Shown here: positions 7,347-14,568 of the stretch, one piece after another
Numbering within the stretch: the stretch's first letter is position 1
How the letters are laid out: each line of letters begins with the position of its first letter
Origin: JAFGPF01 sp964500415
Lineage (GTDB): Bacteria > Chloroflexota > Dehalococcoidia > Dehalococcoidales > RBG-16-60-22
Assembly (NCBI GenBank): GCA_964500415.1
Contig: CAZCOB010000026.1
Location: forward strand, 1-24,724
Length of the DNA stretch: 24,724 nucleotides
Direction: 5' to 3'
Translations under genes and position numbers: made by a program
The notes under the pieces: model-generated
The model's database searches: none
What the model was told of the DNA's origin: nothing
The model's input: the letters and a program-made list of their open reading frames with translations, nothing else

Positions 7347-8003
7347 TTATTCGTTCAGAGAGGTAAGACCTTCGCGAATGGCGTATTTAACAAGGTCAGC
7401 CAGGCTACGGAGGTTTAGCTTCTCGGTTATGTGACGACGGTGAGTCTCAATAGTTTTTCCACTCACACCCAGACGGTACGCTACCTCGCGTGTGGACTTT
7501 CCCTGAGCCAGGAGGCGCAGTACTTCCCGCTCCTTACGCGTAAGGGGAGAAAGTCCTGTGCCGCTGTCTAGCTGATGTAGATAATCCTTAACCACAGCAC
7601 GGGTAACGTTCGGGCTGAGGTACGTCTTATTGGCAATGACGGCGCGTATCCCTTGCACCAGTTCTTCGAAGACGCAATCCTTGGGCATGTAACCCGAAGC
7701 TCCAGCCTGCAACATCCCGGTGACGAACCGCTTATCCGTATACATCGACAGTCCGATGACGCGGGTAGAAGGGGCATGGGCAATAATTTGAGTGGTTGCT
7801 TCAACACCGCTTATCCCGGGCATGGCTACATCCATAAGCACCACATCAGGAGTATGTTCCTGCACCAGCTTCAGACTGGCCTGCCCGTCTCCGGTCTCCC
7901 CCACCACTTCCATGTCTGGCTCTTTTTCAAGGAGGCTCCGGAGTCCCTGGCGTATAAGGGTATGGTCATCGACGAGAAGAATTCGTGTCCTCATGTTGCT
8001 CAT
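7347..8003 (-). CDS. NarL/FixJ-type two-component response regulator
   Basis: A 218-residue protein with a canonical receiver: Asp12-Asp13, phospho-acceptor Asp58 in the strand V-V-L-M-D, Ser86 and Lys108 (M-P-K-D). A LuxR-type HTH follows at about 151-208 (LSPLTRKEREVLRLLAQG ... VSGKTIETHRRHI). It starts 9 nt after the stop of the histidine kinase gene, a typical operon spacing and very probably its cognate partner. A second Met three codons in (7994) is an alternative start with the better-placed GGAG. Its chemistry is intact, in contrast to the two degenerate regulators downstream. The target genes are not known. Confidence 0.93.
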   Translation of the reverse strand: MSNMRTRILLVDDHTLIRQGLRSLLEKEPDMEVVGETGDGQASLKLVQEHTPDVVLMDVAMPGISGVEATTQIIAHAPSTRVIGLSMYTDKRFVTGMLQAGASGYMPKDCVFEELVQGIRAVIANKTYLSPNVTRAVVKDYLHQLDSGTGLSPLTRKEREVLRLLAQGKSTREVAYRLGVSGKTIETHRRHITEKLNLRSLADLVKYAIREGLTSLNE

Positions 8004-8012
8004 GCTCCAGTT

Positions 8013-8813
8013 TTACTCCTGTTTCAATGGCGCTATGATAGTAACCCGGGTACCACGGCCTGGTTCAGACTCGATTTCGAGTTGCCCGCCGATGTAGTGG
8101 AGTCGTTCACGGATGCTGAACAGGCCAAAACCATTATTTCGTTTCCTGCACAGGCCAGCCTCCTCCCCATTGAAGCCTACCCCATCATCTTTGACGGTTA
8201 TTTTCAGGTCGTCACCATTTCTTTTAATACAGACGGTAGCCCGGCTGGCCCTAGCATGCTTTACCACATTGACCAGCAACTCTCGCACTATCTGTAAAAG
8301 GAGAAACCGGACGTCTTCCTCTACCGGCTTGGTTTGTTTACCATTGCGAAAGCTGATTCGGAGACCATATTGCTCCTGAATCTCGTGAGTCAGTTCCTCC
8401 AGGGCTGCTTCCAAACCATTTTCACCGAAGTTTGGTGGACTCAGTTCAAAGATAAATGAGCGCGCATCTGCGATTAACATTTTAATAACATTCTGTACTT
8501 CACCTATTTCCCGTGCAAAAGCAGCGGAAGGTGCCGATCTCCCCAGCTCCCCAAGTTTGATACGGCAGAGAGCCAAGCTCTGAGAAACACGCTCATGCAG
8601 TTGCGTGGCAATACGCATCCGCTCGCGTTCCTCGGCCACCGCCAGTTGCGAAGCCAGAGAGCGGAGCTCCTTTTGATATTCTATACATTTCATCTCGGGA
8701 TATTGACAGGCGAAACTCTCTGCCTCCCTTGTTTCTCTCCGCAACTTATCCTCTCCCCCGTTCGGAGATATTTTCTCGCCCGAATCCGCTATATTCTTCT
8801 CTAATCGCCCCAT
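8013..8813 (-). CDS. Soluble NarX/DegS-type sensor histidine kinase (HisKA_3)
   Basis: A 266-residue kinase. A coiled-coil-like segment leads into a HisKA_3 dimerisation/phosphoacceptor domain with E-R-x-R-I-A-x-x-L-H (phospho-His about residue 73). A HATPase_c domain follows, with the N-box Asn near 182 (E-L-L-V-N-V-V-K-H-A), G1 box DDGVGF and G2 box GFGLFSIRER. No membrane segment or sensor domain such as PAS or GAF is visible, so it is cytoplasmic and its signal is unknown. The ATG at 8813 is preferred because AGGGG precedes it, whereas the ATG at 8846 has no ribosome site and abuts a 16-bp palindrome. It is directly followed by the NarL-type regulator gene. Confidence 0.9.
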   Translation of the reverse strand: MGRLEKNIADSGEKISPNGGEDKLRRETREAESFACQYPEMKCIEYQKELRSLASQLAVAEERERMRIATQLHERVSQSLALCRIKLGELGRSAPSAAFAREIGEVQNVIKMLIADARSFIFELSPPNFGENGLEAALEELTHEIQEQYGLRISFRNGKQTKPVEEDVRFLLLQIVRELLVNVVKHARASRATVCIKRNGDDLKITVKDDGVGFNGEEAGLCRKRNNGFGLFSIRERLHYIGGQLEIESEPGRGTRVTIIAPLKQE

Positions 8814-8851
8814 TTTCCACACCCCTACAGGCTTTCGGAGATACATGTTAC

Positions 8852-8867
8852 ACTTAATATATTAAGT
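8852..8867. promoter_or_regulatory. Perfect 16-bp palindrome upstream of the kinase gene
   Basis: ACTTAATATATTAAGT is a perfect inverted repeat without spacer, 39-54 bp upstream of the preferred kinase start at 8813. It overlaps plausible -10 sequence (TAATAT). It may be an operator for autoregulation. The rest of the 300-bp gap (8868-9116) shows no gene. It holds a 7-bp hairpin (GGTGAGA/TCTCACC, 9085-9113) just after the serpin stop, without a U-run. Confidence 0.4.
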
Positions 8868-9116
8868 ATTCTACGCAAATAACTCATAAAATTTCAGACA
8901 GTTTCTATAAACATTTTGCAAAATTCGGCCCGCTGCTACCTTAACTGACACCATGATAAGTCTGTATAAGAATCAGGGTAGAGATAAATATAAGTCATGA
9001 AGTGCCATATTTGAATAGAAATGAGGTAACCCCGACCATAACTCTGAAGAACCGGAAATTGCGACCCACCGTGTCTGCCTGACGGGTGAGAACATGCAGC
9101 AGGATATCTCACCTGG

Positions 9117-10388
9117 TTATATCTCGGGGTTCACCATCCGCCCGATAAATAATATTGTACCGGTCTCAATATCGCGGATAAGGAAGATAAAGGGATGGTC
9201 CACAGTAACCGCAACAGGATTTTCCTGTACGGCGGTAATTCCTGCTATCACCGCCGTGGCCGCCGCCGCTTCGGTACCCGCTTCATCCACGGAGATAAAA
9301 GCCTTATGAAGAACATCACTCAGGAATAAATCTTTATCGCCATCCATACCTGAGAAATCCGCTTTATCAGAAAAAGCCAGCGGCATACCCAGGTCCCTGA
9401 GGGCCTTCTTCAAGCCGAAACTGGACTCAAACGTAAACCGGGGCATGGATAGAGCAACCTGCTGGTACTTGATATTTTGAATAATATTGTTCAGTTGCCG
9501 ACTGTCCAGCGAAGTCTCGAATGCTCCAAAGTGTTCCAACTCGGGCAGCAGTATTATCATGGAAAGCTCTCTGCCATCATAGGGCAGTTCCACCGCCTGA
9601 TAATTATCCTTCTGGGCATAACCATAAGACGCAATCTGTTTCATCATGGGAACAGCCACCACATTTCCATCTAACAAATGGAATGTACCATCAGAGGTAG
9701 CTTCCTCCTGGAAAGGATACTGCCAGGCTGAATTGAAATAGACAGCATTGGTTAGAACCATGCGGGTCAGTGTACTTATAGCACCCTGGGGAATGAGGTC
9801 TTTGATTTTACCCTCGGTCTGGTCGCTGACCCACTGGTTAATGGTGTTGCGGGATGGCTCGGTGGCTTTTTTGAAATCTAATATTCTGATACCGGACCCG
9901 TAATTCTGCGCCAGGAGGTCGAGGTATTGCTGGCTGAAGCTGAAGCCATCCTGACCCCAGATAGCGTTAACGACATTCAGCCGGAAGCCCTCCTCATCCT
10001 GGCCTTCGGCGCCCTGTCCACGTCTGGCCAGTTCCTGCTCCAGGCTGTTAAACGCTGGATGCAGGCGGTCTTGCGAAAGGGCAAAACAGAGAACATCAGC
10101 CATTTGTTTTTCCGTATCGCTTCGGGCACCGCCGTAGGTCATTGCCATGGCCTCAGATATGCTTAAGGGCGAATAAAATAGATTGCCGCCAGTATCTTTT
10201 AATGCCTGGTATAGATTTATAGCAAAGGCACTATTTCCATCTACCAGGTCGGTCATTTCGTCCTGGGCGACAGCGGGAGAGGTTACCCTCGACTCCTCCG
10301 ACTGCAATACATCGGACGATATCGCTGTAGAACAGCCGGCCAGTCCCAGCATTATTACACTTAGAATAATAAAAAGCGTCTTCTTCAT
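9117..10388 (-). CDS. Serpin (serine protease inhibitor), lipoprotein
   Basis: A 423-residue serpin with an N-terminal lipoprotein signal (hydrophobic stretch and lipobox L-A-G-C, Cys19), so it should be tethered to the outside of the cell membrane. The core matches the serpin family: NAVYFNSAWQYPF, a reactive-loop hinge G-T-E-A-A-A-A-T (371-378) and the C-terminal HPFIFLIRD signature (398-406). The hinge is fully small/Ala, as in inhibitory serpins that insert the loop. Counting from P15 Gly371 places the scissile bond at about Thr385-Ala386, a small-residue site suited to subtilisin- or elastase-like proteases (inference). The gene starts 31 bp after the stop of a subtilisin-fold protease gene on the same strand, so the two are probably co-expressed. 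Confidence 0.95.
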   Translation of the reverse strand: MKKTLFIILSVIMLGLAGCSTAISSDVLQSEESRVTSPAVAQDEMTDLVDGNSAFAINLYQALKDTGGNLFYSPLSISEAMAMTYGGARSDTEKQMADVLCFALSQDRLHPAFNSLEQELARRGQGAEGQDEEGFRLNVVNAIWGQDGFSFSQQYLDLLAQNYGSGIRILDFKKATEPSRNTINQWVSDQTEGKIKDLIPQGAISTLTRMVLTNAVYFNSAWQYPFQEEATSDGTFHLLDGNVVAVPMMKQIASYGYAQKDNYQAVELPYDGRELSMIILLPELEHFGAFETSLDSRQLNNIIQNIKYQQVALSMPRFTFESSFGLKKALRDLGMPLAFSDKADFSGMDGDKDLFLSDVLHKAFISVDEAGTEAAAATAVIAGITAVQENPVAVTVDHPFIFLIRDIETGTILFIGRMVNPEI

Positions 10389-10419
10389 TTCGCTGTTACC
10401 GTCTCCATTAGATTATATA

Positions 10420-12816
10420 CTATGGAATGGAGCTAGTGAAGGTGATGATAATTGCATAAGTGCCTCCGGGGTCACTTTGAGAAACCTCTTGCCTGACATA
10501 GAAGGGGAGATTTGTAACACTTTCATAGATAATGCCGGTATCCGCCTGTTCATATGTGGTATTATCCGTACTTATCTGGAATTTTTCAACCATGGGAGTC
10601 ACCCCATCCTTCACCATATAGCCAGGGTCGTTGATATTTTCATCCTTAGCGGTTACCTTCCAGCTTTCGGCGTTGGTTGAAACCGTGCCCGGAGTGGCGC
10701 TGTAACCGCTGTTTAAAACACCTGCCGCCATCAAGCCCAGGTCGATTGTTGAGGGTGCTGTTACGGTAATCAAGGCGTTTACCGTAAATAGCCCCACTCC
10801 TTCACCCGATACCAACCCCTGGTTTACGATAACATCTCTTGCCCCGGCACTTGCGCCTTCAAGAATGGTAACATCGGCGGTTATGTTCGTACTGCTGACC
10901 ACGTTGACATTCGAAGCGATTACGCCCGTGCCGCTAAAGCTTACTATGGCACCGTCCTGAAAGTCAGTGCCGGTGATCTGCACCCCGGTCAGTGTATCTC
11001 CCGGGTCACCGCTATCGGGCGAAATCCCGGTTACCGTGGGAGGTATTACTGCATTCACCGCGGCGTAAGCATCAGCGCGACCGAAGCCCCAGGTGCCGTC
11101 CCAGCCGGAGGGAGGACGGTCCACCGCCGTCGCGGTAATAGCACTGAACACTTCAGATTGGCTCAGCGAGGGATTGGCACTCCAGATCAGGGCAGCTATG
11201 GCCGCAATATGAGGCGCTGCTGCCGAGGTGCCGAGAAAAGGATTGCTGAAATAACCCAGCTGCCCGGTCTTGGTCTGAACTCCGTCAACCCCCGTGATAT
11301 TGGGCAGGTGGCGTGCTTCATAGCTCGGGAGACCATCTTGGAAATATATCGTGCCCGGGCCCCGGGAGCTGAAGGGCTCGATGGTGTCCGGATTGGCTGC
11401 CGGCGCGGCAGCAGTCGATAATACCTCGGTCACTGCCTCGTGGCCTATCACGCTACCTTCAGGCACAACATACTCAAGCCCGGAGCTATAATAGGCAATG
11501 TAATCCAGTACCATCGATGACGGTGGGCTCACCAGGTTATTTTCAATAACCGCCAGATAGACTGAAACAGCGTCACCAGTGGTGTTAACCCAGGCCAATC
11601 CCTCCCATGGATTGCCGCTGCCGCTTTGGGTATTGGTGCTGCTGGACAGAACGGCATTATCTGATTGATGGAGCAGGTACAGGTCGAAATCATTATTGGA
11701 GCTACCCCACTCGTCATTCCATTGTAGGATAGTGATAATTGCATATCCGGCGTTTACGCTGAAGGTGTTACCGATATCCCCCATGCCATCATAATCATGA
11801 GCGTGATACTCCTGCTCATCTATGGTAATATTATCGGTGCTGCGATTGTATGTACTTGAATAATGCCGCTGGGCGCTGTTGCCGGCAGAGGTGACATAGA
11901 TGCCTCCATTATTGAAAAAGTCAAGCGCTTCCTGAGCGATAAGGCCGTCCTCGAACTTCGGCTCATCAAAATAGGTAATGTCATCAACGATGACGTTACA
12001 ACCAGCATCCGCTAGCTCTCCTATGCCAGTTACCATGTCGGCACTGCTAGAGGGACAGTAAAACGCGAGCGAGGCACCCGGGGCTAAATCATGGATAATC
12101 TCCAGCATCGCCGTACCTTCGTCATAATTGCCATTTTTTATCACATCTACCGAAGAAGGGAGGTCGCCGGAAGCCACCGAAGCCTCCCAGTGTTTAACCC
12201 CGTTTGACATCACCCCCACTTTTACCCCGCTGCCGTTAACGCTAAAGGCCGTCCTAGCATCGGCGGCCAGCAACACGGTATCGCCTGCCGAAGTAACATC
12301 GCCTGTATTGTAAATGGCAGAACACGGTAATCCCATGTTTAAGACATAATCGAGGTTGGCTACCGCTTCCACCTGATCAAGATGCAAGCTACCTTCGATT
12401 ATCCCGTACCTGGGCAGATTAATATCAATCTGCATACCCAGATTTTCCAGTTCAGCGAGAACGTCCGGGTTCTGGCTTTGCACCTTTAAGGTGACTTTTA
12501 TAATATCCGAATCGCCTATGTCTGAAAATAATGAGGGTATTGCCTCGAGCTTGGCCTGCCCCTCCATCTGCTTCTTCGATAGCCGGTCCCTTGTCCGCTT
12601 TATCGCCCCTCGGATGTTGTGGTCTATCTTCTTTTGCGCTGGGGTTAGCTCATGCTTTTCACGGATAATTCCAGATAATTGTTCGGCAAGCTCCGGGCAG
12701 AGACCTTCTCGTCCGTCCTGTGCCAATGCCGGAGTAACCTTGATGAAGGTTTGTAGATAAAAGGCCAGTAGAAAAAACGAAATTACTACTAAGGTTAAAA
12801 CTTTTTTAGCATTCAC
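10420..12816 (-). CDS. Secreted S8/S53-like (subtilisin-fold) peptidase with IPT/TIG domain; altered catalytic site
   Basis: A 798-residue protein with a Sec signal peptide (1 to about 32, ending A-L-A-Q) and a probable pro-region to about 190. A subtilisin-fold domain spans about 195-590. An IPT/TIG domain follows (592-680), then a beta-rich tail (681-798). The nucleophile segment is intact (G-T-S-A-A-A-P-H, Ser531) and the oxyanion Asn is present (T-S-A-G-N, Asn313). The usual His position aligns with Glu233 (D-E-G-T-A-M), as is common in this subfamily. The Asp position reads V-M-S-N-G-V, with Asn205 where relatives I recall have I-S-D-G. It may therefore be slow or inactive as a protease. 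It is directly followed by the serpin gene. Export to the cell surface or medium is expected. Confidence 0.88.
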   Translation of the reverse strand: MNAKKVLTLVVISFFLLAFYLQTFIKVTPALAQDGREGLCPELAEQLSGIIREKHELTPAQKKIDHNIRGAIKRTRDRLSKKQMEGQAKLEAIPSLFSDIGDSDIIKVTLKVQSQNPDVLAELENLGMQIDINLPRYGIIEGSLHLDQVEAVANLDYVLNMGLPCSAIYNTGDVTSAGDTVLLAADARTAFSVNGSGVKVGVMSNGVKHWEASVASGDLPSSVDVIKNGNYDEGTAMLEIIHDLAPGASLAFYCPSSSADMVTGIGELADAGCNVIVDDITYFDEPKFEDGLIAQEALDFFNNGGIYVTSAGNSAQRHYSSTYNRSTDNITIDEQEYHAHDYDGMGDIGNTFSVNAGYAIITILQWNDEWGSSNNDFDLYLLHQSDNAVLSSSTNTQSGSGNPWEGLAWVNTTGDAVSVYLAVIENNLVSPPSSMVLDYIAYYSSGLEYVVPEGSVIGHEAVTEVLSTAAAPAANPDTIEPFSSRGPGTIYFQDGLPSYEARHLPNITGVDGVQTKTGQLGYFSNPFLGTSAAAPHIAAIAALIWSANPSLSQSEVFSAITATAVDRPPSGWDGTWGFGRADAYAAVNAVIPPTVTGISPDSGDPGDTLTGVQITGTDFQDGAIVSFSGTGVIASNVNVVSSTNITADVTILEGASAGARDVIVNQGLVSGEGVGLFTVNALITVTAPSTIDLGLMAAGVLNSGYSATPGTVSTNAESWKVTAKDENINDPGYMVKDGVTPMVEKFQISTDNTTYEQADTGIIYESVTNLPFYVRQEVSQSDPGGTYAIIITFTSSIP

Positions 12817-13319
12817 CCCGGTACCTTTAAATTGTTTTTATAGTTAGACCGGTAAAAAATTTTAGAATTTCACCGTGTAGAATTCAGAAAAAATTCCCTT
12901 AGATAACGTGTATAATTTACGAAGTTCCAACATAGTTAAATCAGTACATAAATACACGGAAATGTACGCATCATAAACTACACAGCTACATTTTGACGAC
13001 ATTTTCATTTCAAATGCGTATCACTAAAGACACGGCTATGTTTAATCGTGTCCAGCTTTCTCTCCGACACGTTTTAAAATCAATCGTTATTATTGCCCGG
13101 ATAATACGTGGCCTTTAGTTACCTGTGGTCAGTCTAGCACATCAAAATCCAACTCCAAGTCGCAAAAGTCCATAGTATGGTCTTTAATTGGTGAAAGAAA
13201 GGTCAAAATTCGGTCCAAATTTGGTCCAAATTTCATTGTGATTTATAGCATGAAGATATAAATTCTGTTACTTTAGCCTGACTATATTTAAGAACAATCT
13301 GTGCCGGTCTTGGCTGTTA
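12817..13319. other. AT-rich intergenic region between divergent transcription units
   Basis: About 500 bp with no credible coding sequence. The left half is the likely promoter zone of the peptidase/serpin unit, but no clear -35/-10 pair stands out. An imperfect motif, ACGGCTATGTTTAATCGTGT within 13070-13110, contains a GACACG...CGTGTC inverted repeat. The right half carries repeat array B. Confidence 0.5.
13158..13233. repeat. Array B: 11-bp direct repeats with GGTC core, homologous to array A
   Basis: Boxes start at 13158 (AGTC), 13167 (AGTC), 13179 (GGTC), 13190 (GGTG), 13201, 13212 and 13223 (GGTC). The steps are 9, 12, 11, 11, 11 and 11 bp. The first two irregular steps are identical to those of array A (6234-6324), and both contain AAATTCGGTCC. 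The last three units are nearly identical (GGTC-A/C-AAATT-C/T). The array lies about 87 bp upstream of the nitroreductase -35 and about 340 bp upstream of the peptidase gene. Confidence 0.75.
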
Positions 13320-13348
13320 TTGCAAATTTGAAAATATAAGGATATAAT
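13320..13348 (+). promoter_or_regulatory. Sigma-70-type promoter of the nitroreductase gene
   Basis: TTGCAA (13320-13325), a 17-bp spacer and a consensus TATAAT (13343-13348). Transcription would begin near 13355. The first in-frame ATG (13347) therefore overlaps the -10 box and cannot be used; the ATG at 13398 fits. Confidence 0.6.
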
Positions 13349-13397
13349 GCTGAGACTATATATTACAAATTCCAGTATACAGATACGCGAGAATACG

Positions 13398-14057
13398 ATG
13401 AATAATATTGCTGATACAAGTCGACGTTTGGCTATACTTAGAGAAAGGAGGACTGTAAGGGCCTTTACCGATAGGCCTGTGCCACAGGATATTCTGTTGG
13501 AATTGATTGAGTATGCACGGCTGGCTCCTTCTGCTGGAAATAGACAGGCATGGAGGTTCATCATTGTTAATGACTCTCAGTTGATAAAGAAAGTCGTGGA
13601 CGCAGGAGGTTCGGAGACAATCGGAAAATCTCCGTCTGGGATTTTGGTGCTCTATGAGGATTACGCACTAACTCCGGATTATCATGATAATTATCAAACG
13701 GCTGCCGCCTGTATCCAGAATCTGCTTCTGGCGGCACAGGCTTATGACTTGGGTGCATGCTGGATATCTATACTTCCTCCAAAAGCTATTCTGAGGAGAT
13801 TATTCAAAATACCTTGGCACTATTCACCCATAGCCTATGTCGCGGTTGGTTATCCTGTAAATGTAAAGATAAGGGATATACCGAGAAATAACTTAATCGA
13901 AGATGTTGTATCTGAAAATATATTTCCTATGCAGGGATTAGGCCCAGGACCGTCCAGAACCGCAACTTATCAAAAACGCTTAGGAGTATTTATTTATAGG
14001 AAGCTTCCGATACTTGTAAGGAAGAAATTAAAGAATATGGTAAAGGGAAAAACTTAA
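13398..14057 (+). CDS. Nitroreductase-family FMN-dependent oxidoreductase
   Basis: A 219-residue protein of the nitroreductase fold. The N-terminal R-R-T-V-R-A-F segment and the APSAGNRQAWRF motif are the flavin phosphate-binding and dimer signatures. A second conserved stretch, LLAAQAYDLGACWIS, follows, and then a V-A-V-G-Y-P strand. Members reduce nitro groups, quinones, flavins or enoyl-type substrates with NAD(P)H, and some act in cofactor or surface-glycan clusters. A Lys/Arg-rich C-terminal extension (about 40 residues) is atypical and might contact membrane or nucleic acid. It is the only convincing plus-strand gene in the window, with its own promoter. Like the genes at the left end it is AT-richer than its neighbours, which suggests transfer. 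The substrate is unknown. Confidence 0.88.
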   Translation: MNNIADTSRRLAILRERRTVRAFTDRPVPQDILLELIEYARLAPSAGNRQAWRFIIVNDSQLIKKVVDAGGSETIGKSPSGILVLYEDYALTPDYHDNYQTAAACIQNLLLAAQAYDLGACWISILPPKAILRRLFKIPWHYSPIAYVAVGYPVNVKIRDIPRNNLIEDVVSENIFPMQGLGPGPSRTATYQKRLGVFIYRKLPILVRKKLKNMVKGKT

Positions 14058-14214
14058 GTATATATATCTGATACTTACATACTTCTCTATCGTCCATACC
14101 AACGTATACTGCCAGTTCTCCTGGAAGAGTCATTTTTCAGAGTGTAATTACGCGTTGCGAGATTTACTATCACCTTTGGCATTTATACCCGATTACCGGG
14201 ATTGCCGCCGGGCA

Positions 14215-14538
14215 TTACTGGCTACGCCTGTCCTGATCCCGGTCGCTTCTTCGTCTTTCGCCCAGTCGCTGTAGCTGGGTAGCCAGCATAAAGGAGGCAA
14301 ATACCGTTATAAGAAACGTGGCGGCGATTTCCGCCCACAGGATGAAGAGATTATTCTCAATAAAGTAAGCTGAACCGTTTAACGCGATAATTGACATGTG
14401 AATAACCCATGATATACCCAAGGCTATCAGTAACATTTGACTTACAAGGATAAGTGCTGAAAATACTAACCGCCGGCGCATAGCTAGTCTATTTTCCATA
14501 TCGACTATCTCGCTTTCTCTTCCAATTCTGGTTTCCAT
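14215..14538 (-). CDS. Small two-helix membrane protein
   Basis: A 107-residue protein with a charged N-terminus, two hydrophobic segments (about 27-52 and 64-88) and a strongly basic/acidic C-terminal tail rich in Arg and Asp. Two transmembrane helices with both ends cytoplasmic are predicted. It begins 30 bp after the stop of the 1716-residue surface-protein gene, so it is likely co-transcribed and may assist its anchoring or export. No recognised family. The ribosome site before the first ATG is weak; Met14 is an alternative start. Confidence 0.6.
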   Translation of the reverse strand: METRIGRESEIVDMENRLAMRRRLVFSALILVSQMLLIALGISWVIHMSIIALNGSAYFIENNLFILWAEIAATFLITVFASFMLATQLQRLGERRRSDRDQDRRSQ

Positions 14539-14568
14539 AAGTCAGAGATTAGGTGGCAACTTCGGTAA

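Noticed and set aside
7653..8297. Long plus-strand frame opposite the kinase and regulator genes
   Set aside because: It is antisense to two well-supported genes, carries no domain and reflects codon bias of the opposite strand.
10183..10680. 165-codon plus-strand frame across the peptidase/serpin junction
   Set aside because: Antisense to two genes with clear family motifs; its sequence shows no protein-like features.
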